Shown here one piece after another: positions 10,719 to 22,015 of a stretch of DNA of 64,000 nt. The stretch lies in assembly GCA_022316685.1 (NCBI GenBank), contig JAKJHU010000039.1:4464001-4528000 (forward strand), written 5' to 3'. The translations under genes and the position numbers were made by a program. Numbering within the stretch: position 1 is the stretch's first letter; each line of letters starts with the position of its first letter. The DNA comes from Progne subis subis. Lineage: Eukaryota; Chordata; Aves; Passeriformes; Hirundinidae. The notes under the pieces are model-generated. The model searched no databases and was not told the origin of the DNA. It saw nothing but the letters and a program-made list of their open reading frames with translations.

Positions 10719-13700
10719 TTCCCAAAAACGAAGGGGAGGAAAACTGCAAGCACTTGGGAAGATTAGAATGTGAAATATTAATTGATTGGAGCAATAGGAT
10801 GACTCAGACACAGTGTAAATCAATCAGTGAAGGGGAAAATTCCCACACATGACTAAAATAAGCATATGCAAGTGGGAAATGTTAGAAAAGTTGAAGTTCT
10901 AAAGAATAGGATCTGGAGCTTTTAGATTGACAGCTAGAGCAACAGTGGCTTGGTGCCCTACCTTGTGATAAAAGATAAAAGGTTTAAACTGAACCAGGAA
11001 AAGTGCTTGCTGTTCTGTAGAAAATGGTTTTGGAAGCACTAAGGGTAGCCAAGTTCTCAAGCAGGATTGTCACTGTAGAATTTCTGGCATACAGTGACGA
11101 ATAAAATACAGCACTAGTTTAAATGCTCATCAGCCATTCAAATTTCAAGTGGTTCTCAGTCAAGGTGCTATTTCTTTTTAAATGCCTTTCATATATTTAA
11201 AATATGTTCTCCTGGACTGTATATAATAAAAACCTTACAGATTATACATCAGCATAAAAGGCAATATATCTGGAAAAAATCACATTTTGTCATCATTTCA
11301 AAGATAAGTGATAAAATGCTTGGATTTGATATTTCAGATATTTTTGAAATTTTTCATGTAGAGATGAAAAATTGGGAAATATAAAACTGGCTCATAATGC
11401 CTCTAGGTGCTTAGCCCTTGTTGTTGCACCTGTGAGTGCTGGCTACCATTGCCTAGGGTATGTTTTATGGACCATAAAACAGGTGGTTGAGCTATAAGAA
11501 TACCCCCAATTAGACACACAAATAGTTTCAATGGAGTCAGAAGAGCTGGTTCACAAGAAAAGTCATCAGCAGAGCTTAGCTCTGCATTCTGGTATTCTAA
11601 GTCTCAGAAAAGCACTCAAACCACAAATTCTTTCTGTTTCTATTATCAGAATTAAAGGTTCTCTTCTGGCATTGTTAGATGATGCTTAAGTATTAACAAC
11701 CAAAGAACTGTGAAAAAAATCTTGGGTAGCTAGTTTGCTGTTCTTCTCTGTCCTGCTTCTGTTTTCCTCAGATGCAAATAACCTCATTACCAGTATAGAT
11801 GGAAAGGCATTCACAGTCAGTTTAGATAATGGCTTGATGCACTAAATGTTTGATACTTTATAGTATCAAGCAAACTTACCTAACAGGATTCTGAACAACA
11901 GAATATGAGTGTGAGATATTTTCTACCTTTGGCCAAGACAAGAAGAGGTTAATTAGCTGCACGGGGAATAGGAAGGAGGACCAGCCTTTTCCAGTAAACA
12001 CTGTTCAGTGCTCATTTTCTAAAGGGAAGGCATTATTACGTTGGCTAATTAGAAATAGGAAGCAAAAGAAGGAAGCCAGTGAAATTTGTGTTTGCACAGG
12101 AATGGGCAGCAAAACTCTGTAAATAATTATGGAAGAAATAAATGTTGCTCTCTAGCTGCAAAGTTTAAATTTGTCAAGAGATATAATTTGGACATAAAGA
12201 GAAACGACCTGGGAAAAATTAAAAAAGAATATGTAATCAGAACTTAGAAAAAGTTCATTTGACCTGTGAGTAAAGACCTGAAGCTGATTGAGAGGACATT
12301 TTTGTAATGTTCTTGTTTCTTTCTCGTCAAACTATATTTGTATGCCAAGAACACAACTACTTTTTTCTCTTGACTTTAACAGGTGATGTACAGAGTGTTA
12401 TTCACTTAACATGAAAACACAGTACATGCTGGCATGTGATTTAATGCAGAAATATTTATGAACTTTCTGGGAAGCTGCAGACAAGTACTTGAATGAAAGC
12501 ATACTTACATATGCAGAAATCCTTGTGCTGGCCATTTTATTATGCTTCATTTAATAAAAGGTTTAAGATGCATGTTTCAGTCTTAGTACTTTGAATATTA
12601 AGAAGCAGCAATAGTAAATTTTTTTTCCCCCTGACCGCTCCCAGGTCTAGTTACAGTCTGGCAAAATGGTCAGTAGATCAAGCACTCTTATTAAGTTTCT
12701 AGGGTAGATTTGATGGTGGTGACTTCATTACCTCCCTTTCTAATAACTCCAGAATCTTCCTATTCCTTGAAAGTGATGGAGTGCTTCCTATTGTTAATCA
12801 CCTAACTAGCCTCACCTTAATTCTTCAGATGGCACTGGAGGGGAGAGATACAAAAACCAATGCCCTATTAAAAGTGTACCATAGTCAGGACATGCCTCAC
12901 CTGCAGAACTGTTTTATTTACCACACTGTCCCACACTCACAGGCTACTAAACACCTGTGATCTGTCATCTTCTACAAGTTACATTGTACATACTGTGCAT
13001 AACCCTTGAAAATACTCACTTTTGGACTGCAATAGAAATCTGAAAGTTAAGGAGTTGAATCAGCAGCTGAGGACAAAAGCCTGGTTACATAGAAGTCAAC
13101 ACACTACCAGCAGCTGCCTCACATAGCTTTTCTTTCTGAGAACAGTGTCAGGCTTTGTTTTGAGAATTATTTTCCTGTTGCTAATAATTTGTTCTGTGTA
13201 ATGCAGGTGAAACATCCTAAGTGTGTAAGATAGAGAAAATAAATTGAGTTCTACATGTTTACAAATAGGCAAAATCAGATTCAGTGTGCTTCTGTTCATT
13301 ACCAGCCCTACTTCCATTCTTTTACCTGGCTTGTTTTCTCACGTTGTCATAGCTGAGATGAGGTTCTCGACAAATTCTTCTCTTCTAAATCTGTTTAGAA
13401 GGTTTCTTTGTCTTAAGGTTGCATTGAACACAAATGATACCAAAAGGAGATAGCTCACTGAGAGTTAGTGGCTTGACATCCATAGCTTATAAATCAAAAA
13501 AATCCTAGCTGACATAATGTGTGAAGTATCCAGCTGCTGCATGAATGATTCAGTTAATGGGGCAGTTTAGCATTAGTGGCTGCCTTCTACAAAAGTACTG
13601 GCATGGCAATAGGTAAAAAAACTAGCAGATGGCAACTCTGGAGTAGGACTGATAAGAAAATAAAACAGTTCTTTAAAAAAAAAACCAGTGACATTTTTTG

Positions 13701-16700
13701 CACTTCATCGGTACATTGAAATGAAAATGATACCTTCAAAATGTGAGCACTAAATGACTGTGTGAAATTTTGTAGTTTGTTTGTAGTTTATGCTAGGGAA
13801 TAATTATTTGGAGAATTATGGTGGTGTCTCTTAATTGTAATTAAATATTGTCCACTTTGTACAAACTAACCATTAATTTTCTCACACAGAGATAAAATGT
13901 TTTAATGAGAAAGCAGAGTCTCCTGGGTTATGGGGAATTGTCCCAGACAGGAAATTTACCAGCTGAGGTGAAGAAGTCTCTTATTTTTGAATAGAGCTCA
14001 AATCAGGGAGTTAACAAAACTTTAGCTACAGCCTTTTGAAATTTTGAATTATTTTTTCTGTAGGAATGGCAAACAACACAGCAAACAGGTATTTTAAAAA
14101 GCATTGACTATAAAATTGAAGACATAAACTATAAATATATGTGTAGTTGTGAAGTGCTAGTCTTCCAATTTTCTTCTCTGTTCTTTACAAGTGCTTTGAT
14201 TTTATTTATGAGTAAACCAAAACACTGTGAACCATCTTTGGCAGTCTGAGAAGCTGGATCTGAAAGGGTCACCAAGCCATCTGTAGATTTACTTCCTGGC
14301 ATAGAACTAGGTAATTTAATGGAATCTTATGTCTTATATCTCCTTTGCATGTAAAAGGGATCTCCATCCGCACAGCAAAGATCCCCAGAGCTTTACTGCT
14401 AGCCTCAACGGTGCCAGGTTTTAATTGTTGTGTGTTTTTGTTTTCTTATCAGACGCCAGATGAACAAGCAAGTCACTGATAGTGACTTTGGACCTTTACT
14501 ATTATTTCCATTAATTTTTGATTTTTGAGCTAAAGATTTTATTGGGTTAGTTAGTAGCTTGTAGCAGAGTAGTGCACCACTTTTAGTGTTTTCTGGACTT
14601 TAACAGGCATGATGACACTTCCAAATGCAGTCTCATTACTGTCAGGCTTATTACCACCAAATATGAGCAATTTATCATCTGTTTGAATTGCAAACACTTA
14701 TGGTTGCTGTGAACAGTTGTTTATAAAATTATACTTTCTATTTTCCATGAGAAATGAATGGTTCTACAGCAAAGATTTAGAGGTACTCAATGTTTGAATT
14801 CTGAGGGGAATGTTTGTGTTTGTATCTTTATGTTGAGATCCTGACAGCTTTCTTGTTCAAGGTCTTCAAATGAGTGATTTTTCCAATAATATCCCAAGAC
14901 TGAATGCTCATCTTTGTGAACCATTCATTACAATATTTATGAAAAAGCAGTTCAGTATGGAGTTAGCACATAATGAGCTAGTTTAAAATCTCCTGTGTTT
15001 TGTATGTGTTACGTAGTATTTATTTATCACTAATTCTGATCAGTTTTTCAAAAATGTGACTTTGAATTCACTCCATGGCTTAGTGTGGATGATTGGTTGT
15101 AAACCTGCCTTTTTATTGTTTTTATTTTGATTTCTAGTCCCAAGGGAAACTCACACTGCATATTGAGTAGAAACATACAGAACTTTTAATAGAATATCTT
15201 ATTCTCTGACATGAACAAGAGTTGTTACACATTCATATATTTCTAACAGTAAAAATGGTTCTTAGCTACATTATTGAGGATTGAGTCTAGCATAGAAAAA
15301 TTAGATACAGATCTAGTTTCTTACAGGTCTTCACTGTCAATTTACCCATCTGTTGTGGCTTTTCAAGGGGGAAATCTCCAAGGATCTGTTTGGCAATGCA
15401 AATTGGTATAGAATCTGATTTTGCAGTTTTCAGTTGTTATTTTAATGGTCACTGCTCATCATTAAACAACTAAAAATAGTATTAAAGCAGTATATTGATA
15501 CATGAATTGTTGGAGTATAAACAGACATTTGAATATTGTACGTCTATATAAATGAAGATTACTGAATATGATTTGTTTCCTTGAATTATTTCATATATGT
15601 TTAATTTTTCTTCAGTACTTAACATCCCAAGTAATGTATTCTACTTTCCCAGACTTCCAAAGCTTTTCTGTGATAATTGTACTGTACTTAACAACTGGAC
15701 TACCAGGTGACTCTGATATTGACCTTTGGAAAATGTTTGTGGAGGGAAAGGGTTTTGTAAGGTATACACAGAATATCGTACATGTTGAAAAATCCTACTT
15801 TGAGTACTCAATGCCATTCAATCTTGAATTTTCAGCTTGTATGAAAACAAAATTTCTGACTTAGAGATTATTTATTAAATGCAATTCTCTGTCTTCAGTA
15901 TTTTGCAGTGTGCTGTATTTTTGGTATATCAACAACCATTCATCATTAAAAGTTACTCATTTTAATGTAGAGAATATAAAATGCACAAGATACAAACTAC
16001 CTAATGCATGCTGCAATTCAGAAGCATTTCAATGTGTTCTTATGACTGAGGAGAAGAAAATAACTTAAGAGTGCAAATCAAGGGCTCTTTATTTTGACAG
16101 TATTTTTGGAGTTACCTCTTGCATTTTGGAGTTACCTATATATTCTACCATTCAACAGGCTGAAAGAGCAGCTACAATCTGACAAGTTATTTTAGAGCAA
16201 AAAGAAGGACATGTGATAGGAGACCTTGCATAATGACCTTGTAGAGCAGTGTAGAGCTGATATGCTGACCCCAGCTGAATTAAGAATGGTAGAGGACTCA
16301 TGAAAAGTCAGCCTGGAGGTCAATCCTTATTGCCCAGTATTCTGTCACTGACAATGACCAAAAGTGGAGGGAAGAGTGTAAGAACAAGGTAAATAGGATT
16401 CCCAAAATTATTCCTCTGGCATCCAGTTATTTGCAGCTCAAGGGCTTGTGGAGATAGCTGTAGTTTCTATTTATTTTATAGCAAGTATTTCTTCCGTGGA
16501 CTTTGCTAATCTCTCCTGGAAATCCTGTAAATGTTTACAACCTACAGCACCTTGTGGCCAGAAGTACTGTAGCTAAAGTGACTGTATGAAGAACAACTCT
16601 CTTAGTTCTGGACTGCCTTCTTCATAGTTTAATATCGCATTCCCATTTCTTTTCTTGGGAGAGTTAATGGCACATCAATCCTTATACACCCTCTCTATGA

Positions 16701-16891
16701 CACTTCTGATGTTAAAGAACTCTGTATTATTCCTCTCAGTCTTTTATTTTACCATCCAAAGAATCCTATTCTGCTTAGGTATTTTTGGTGCAGAAGCTGG
16801 TCCTTGACTTTGATTGTCCTTATGATCTTTACCAAAACTTTTTCAGCCTTACTATAACCTGTTTTAGATGAGTAATTCAGAAAAATCTGCC
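10719..16891. other. AT-rich non-coding DNA, no gene recognised
   Basis: More than 6 kb without a recognisable exon, RNA gene or repeat. Frames are short and unremarkable, the longest being about 98 codons at 15568-15864. A small internal repeat (GGAGTTACCT, twice near 16109-16136) is the only local structure noted. Confidence 0.55.
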
Positions 16892-16965
16892 TCTTCATTG
16901 TCTGCTCCTTTCCCAGACCACTTAGTAGTATGTTGAACAACACAGATGCCAGCACATATCCTTGA
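16892..16965 (-). pseudogene. eroded CR1 LINE reverse-transcriptase fragment
   Basis: On the minus strand the sequence reads QGYVLASVLFNILLSGL, which closely parallels the conserved reverse-transcriptase block of CR1 ORF2 (a QGSVLGPVLFNI-type motif followed by a short hydrophobic and acidic stretch). At nucleotide level the 'gatatgtgctggcatctgtg' and 'ttgttcaacata' parts match the CR1 consensus as I remember it, and similarity continues weakly through 'aaaggagcagacaatg'. The catalytic FADD block that should follow is not recognisable, so only about 75 bp survives. It lies 50 bp from the TTCCC array. A chance match is possible but unlikely. Confidence 0.6.
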
Positions 16966-17015
16966 ACTTTATTCAAGGTCTCCTCACACTGTGATGACTA
17001 AGCAACTGTGCTCCC

Positions 17016-17300
17016 TTCCCTTCCCTTCCCTTCCCTTCCCTTCCCTTCCCTTCCCTTCCCTTCCCTTCCCTTCCCTTCCCTTCCCTTCCCTTCCCTTCCC
17101 TTCCCTTCCCTTCCCTTCCCTTCCCTTCCCTTCCCTTCCCTTCCCTTCCCTTCCCTTCCCTTCCCTTCCCTTCCCTTCCCTTCCCTTCCCTTCCCTTCCC
17201 TTCCCTTCCCTTCCCTTCCCTTCCCTTCCCTTCCCTTCCCTTCCCTTCCCTTCCCTTCCCTTCCCTTCCCTTCCCTTCCCTTCCCTTCCCTTCCCTTCCC
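17016..17300. repeat. (TTCCC)57 / (GGGAA)57 perfect pentanucleotide array
   Basis: Exactly 57 uninterrupted copies of TTCCC over 285 bp, with a partial TCCC just before (17012-17015). The plus strand is pure pyrimidine and the minus strand pure purine. On the minus strand every unit supplies a GGG run separated by AA, which fits the canonical G-quadruplex pattern throughout. The tract can also be read as mirror-symmetric polypurine/polypyrimidine DNA of the kind that forms triplexes. It creates open frames on both strands that encode only PFPSL or GREGK repeats and are not genes. The true length may differ from the assembly. Confidence 0.98.
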
Positions 17301-20300
17301 TCTGTCAAAAGGACAAAAAAGCAAAATATAATCCTGTGTGAAGAGGCAATGTTTGTACTGACGTTAAATGACAAACATTTGACTTATTAGCACTCAGTAT
17401 CCACTGCTGCGAGGGTGATCATGAACAAAGCCTCAAGAAGAAGAATAGAAAGAAGGTGGTTTCTTAATTGAACCTGGAAAAGAGAACCACAATCAGTGGC
17501 TGTGCTTTCAACTCTGTCATTATGAGAACGCCTCCCTGCAGCAGACATGCCAATATTGGGTGACCATGTCAGAGTAAATAATAAATCTGGCTGACATTAT
17601 AGGCAGTTGTTCTAGTTTACAGCTTTAATAAAATTGCAACGAAATGTTTGGTGTGTTTATTTATTTATGTATCATCTATCTGTTTACTTATTACAGTTGA
17701 GGGCTTCGATTGCTGACAATCAGTTCCATGTCTGAGTTTGATTTATGAACTATGGAAGTAGGAACAAAAGGGTCAGCTTTAATCTCATCTAGGCAGATGA
17801 AAATTTAACAAACGTCTATTTCTCAGAAGTGAAAATGTTAGTTTCTGTTTTCTGAAACCTTTGTGTCTTGAATATGCAGACCCTTTGTGTCCTTTGGGGT
17901 GCTTTGATATTCCACTGAAAATTGGTGCTGCTTCTGGGAATAGTGCTATGTGTTTCTCTCTTCCCATCTGAATTCTTCAGTTTAATCTCACCCTCCTGTA
18001 GCAATCCCTGCTACTGTTGTGATTGCTCTATTTGCTCATCGTGCTGTAGCAAAAGTGATAAGGGAGATCGTAATGGATTGACTGCCACAACAGATAAGCA
18101 GCTATCCTCCAGTGTCTGGGAAAAACCTGTGCCAAGTCCTATAAGCTACAGATATGGAAACATCCCTAAGTGCTGTGGATTGTTTAATGTCGAAGTTTAG
18201 ACTGGGTGATTGCAATGATCCTCAGCTGTACCTTGTTTTCTTCATAGACAGATGTTAAGACAAACCTAGGGAAAATAGGAGAACATTACTTTAATTTACT
18301 AGTGTGCAAAAAGTCTCTCCTTTTCATTTTGAGGATCTGTTCTTAAAATCAGAATTGAATTCAAGTGTCAGATTAGATGGGTCACGCAGTGGTGAGCTGA
18401 ATGATATCCTATCCATCATGAGTTCATTATGGCTTGTCAGGGCCAGCATGCATGTTGAGCCAGCATGCAAAGAGTTATCAAATTAATTATCCTGATAACT
18501 GAGCAGTTAACATTATTCAGAACAATGATCTTATTCAAGTGAATCCAGATCTCAAGTCTGAGCAGCTCTTGATTAATTTAGATGATTATCAATCTAGACA
18601 CTGCTCAAGAAAGGAAAGGCTCTTAAAAACATACATTTTCTGTAAATGGAGTCCAGCTAGGTGGCACAATGTAGTTTTGATACATTTATATGTGAAGTTG
18701 TGTTTTAAACAGTTGCTTTCAAAAATAAATGTTCTGTTTCTTTTGAAACTAGAACAAAGTTTTACAGCTCACTTATACATCAGTGGAGAAACTAGACATG
18801 GCTATTGTGGCTGCAGTCTTCACTGCAGCATGAAAGGCAGTACAACCACTGCATATCAAAATGTTTATTTAGAATGGAAAACTAGAGCCACTTTAGGAGT
18901 AAATTTGATACACAAGGAAGCAACAAAAAAAGGGTCTTCAAAATATTTTTAAAAGTTTTGCCTTGTATCATACACAGCACCATCTTGGTCTTGTAATTTA
19001 TTTAAAAATGGAACAAAATCTGTCCAATCTGACAGCATTCCTGCTCAGGAAGTCTCTAAATGTCACAAATAACTTAATGGCCGAGATGCAGCTCCCTTGC
19101 ACTCAGTGATGCTGTAATTAATTTCTTTATATCTAGGCCTATGTGTCTTCCTGTATAGGAGCTGTGTGTCTCCGCATCCAATGGGGAAAAATAAATGCCA
19201 TTTAGGTGCAAAATAAACCCTTCCAAGGCCAGAGTGACACACCACATAAAAATGAAGTGACATATGTGGCCTGATGTTCACAGAACAAGAATGGTCTGAT
19301 GGCATAACAGGTATAAAGAGGAACCCAATTCTGTAGCCCAGAGGACCTGACCTCTGGGGCATAACCAGAATTTTCTGAATGCCCATGGCCAGCCTTCAGT
19401 TCAGTGTGAGGAAGAGCAGGCTTTGCTGTTTTGAAACACAGAGGAAGGAGGTGCAATTGTACGGCCATCAACATTTTGTGAGACAGGTTACTGGTTAAAG
19501 CCCTCTGCAAATTGTCAGACACAGGTTGTGTCAGGTTCCTTCAAATACAGGAGATGAATCTTGATTTCTTAACAGAATTGCCCAGCCCCAGAAGAGCCTG
19601 TGTCCACTGATCAGGTAAAGAGCCTAAAAGCTAATGTCCTGTCAGGGCTAGATGCTCATTTTTTAGGTGTTCTGATGTCACTGCCACGAATCTTCAAGGA
19701 ATCTGAAATCCTTGATAATCTGTAAATGTAAATGGTAGCTTTTCTTCAAATATTTTTGGTTAACAGGCCTCACATCATAGTTTTAGAGGGAAGCCAAAGA
19801 TTACCTTAGTAACCTGAGAGCATGTTGTAAGATATAAATTTGCCCTATCTTTGTAGCATAATCTACAGTGAGAAGTGCACTATTTTATATGTAAAGGAAA
19901 ACTGACATTTTAAACTGAGTAGGTTTGTTGAAGTAGACTTCTTTCTGCTCACTTGTGCCATTGATTCCAGCATTATTAAGAGGGTCTTGGAGATATCACC
20001 TCTAATTCCAGAAGTAAACCTCCATTAATCTTACATGTTTAAAATCCTAGTAAGAAACCAGATTAGATGCATCCTTAAGGGTATGCATAATGTATGATGA
20101 TGGAAGAAGAAAGTTTCATAAACACCTTTCAGTAATCAGTGTTTGTTTTCTGTGAATGTGAGCATACCACACACTGGTTATGACAATTTTTTTTAATATG
20201 TGTGTAGCAGCTTAATCTTTACTCAAAGTCCTTGAAGGCACTGGGTAGTAAGTTAGCCAAGTGACCTTTGCAAATGAACTGTATTCAGTATTGGATCAAC

Positions 20301-21535
20301 TTGAGTAGGTGTTGGCTGAAAAATTTGATGGCTCAATTCTGCCAGTCATCTTTTCTCTGTTCAACCCTCTAATCTTCCTACATGCTTTAGTCTTTCAGTG
20401 TTGTCTGAACATACCCATGGACTGTTCCATGTGCCTGCAAAATAGCTTTTGAAGGATCATGGTTTTGTGAAATTTCATGCAAAGGTTTTCTTTTGGAGAA
20501 TATTTTTTTTATTGCAATACTGGACTGTTCTTCATTTGCTACTTGTAGTGCACACCAAAGTGACACTGTATTCATCCCAAATTCCATAAACATAAAATTC
20601 TCTTGATCTAATAAAAATAATAATGTTCTACATTGAATTTCCTGGGCATAATTCAGCACACAGATGCATAATGTGGCTATTTAATTAATATAATACATTC
20701 TTTTCTGCATGCTGCTATATGATTAACAGCTCCTGCTGAGAAATGTACCGCAGGTACAATTGAAATGGATGAGCCTAATGAACAAGGATATTTGCATTTC
20801 ATTACTATGTTGTATGATTTCACTCATAAAATTTTATGGAATTAATTTAGCATTATTTTCTGCAGATGATCATAACAATAACTTTTGAACTAATACAAGA
20901 AAAGTTGATTCAAAACGCAATCAAAAAGCACTCAAGTTCATCAAATTACAAAAGCTTCAGATTTTCATGTGGAACCCAGATTTTTTGTCTCTAAACTCTT
21001 TTAGGGGGCTTTGATGATCAAGTACAGCTCTAATACATGTTAGCTGAAGTGAAAGGCAAGATTCTTGTCCACTTTATTCTCTCATCTCTCTAATCTCTAA
21101 TGATTTTCTAGGAGAAAATAAGGCGAATTTAATTCTCAAAGCAACCATTAATTTGATAGAAAAGCTCCCTGGAAAATTAATTCTTTCTTGTGTAGAAAAT
21201 GATCCAGGCATGTGTTGGATGCAAATGCAATTTTCAGTTCTGTTGTTGGCAATTATGGATGTGATATGCTGAGCTACAGGACATAAATTCTTGTTTCAGA
21301 AGCAGCCCTTTGAGACAAGATCACAAATGAGAAAGAAGTGGTTCTGAAGAGAATCAGCTCTATCCAGATTAGTCAAATGTCTATTTGCAGACAGGTGCAC
21401 ACACTTCATAGCAGACCAAAAAACGGCATTATAATAGAACAAAATGACTCGCCAAACTTTAATCTCCTTCTCCAGTGTGAGAGTGTGAGAGTGTATGAAG
21501 TTTCATTTTGTCTTTTGGGAAAATGACACTTACCT
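17301..21535. other. non-coding DNA, no gene recognised
   Basis: No exon or repeat family recognised. Frames reach 137 codons (18539-18952, plus strand), but the translation is low-information with no domain signature. An octamer-type motif ATTTGCAT (20790-20797) lies in an AT-rich patch noted separately as a possible regulatory element. Confidence 0.5.
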
Positions 21536-22015
21536 TGACATGAGGCTCCCCCTAATGAAGTTCATCCTTCGCTAGCCGCTGCCCAAGGTGTCATCTGGAC
21601 AAAAAGCCATGCTAGACAGTAATGACCCTCAGGGCTTACCCCTCCATGGAGCCTCCTCCAGATGTGTGCCCACTGCTCACCTGGATGCCTGAGCAAGCAA
21701 GTAGACTTGTGGGTCTCCCACCTAATAACATCTTGCCAGAGCCAGCTGAATGACGGCATGGATGTCTGGGTGATGTCAAAAAAGCACCAACAGCAGACAC
21801 ACATTTCTAGTGGAAGAAGAGGTCTGCCTACTAACTTTGCCTGTCAGCATACTTTCTGTTGGGGACAAGGGAAAAGATGGGGCTTAGTCATTGCAGCATT
21901 TCCCATTCCTCCTGAAGGTAATTTCTCTGCCTTACTGGCAAAGATTCCTTCAATGGTGCAGCGCTGTGGATGCTGTGGTGTATTTAAGTTGTCAGCACTG
22001 CAGAGATTAAATAAA
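21536..22015 (+). other. GC-richer patch with promoter/poly(A)-like signals, possible old LTR fragment
   Basis: This patch is richer in G+C than its surroundings. It ends with TATTTAAG (about 21982), then AATAAA-type hexamers within a TAAATAAATAAAT stretch (about 22009-22020). That order would suit an LTR promoter plus poly(A) signal, and the patch opens with TGACATGAGG. I find no matching inverted terminus or target duplication and do not recognise the family, so this could equally be unique sequence. Confidence 0.2.

Noticed and set aside
16946..17374. Open frames of 107-133 codons across the TTCCC array
   Set aside because: They encode only PFPSL or GREGK repeats. A 5-bp unit without stop codons leaves all frames open, so they are by-products of the microsatellite.
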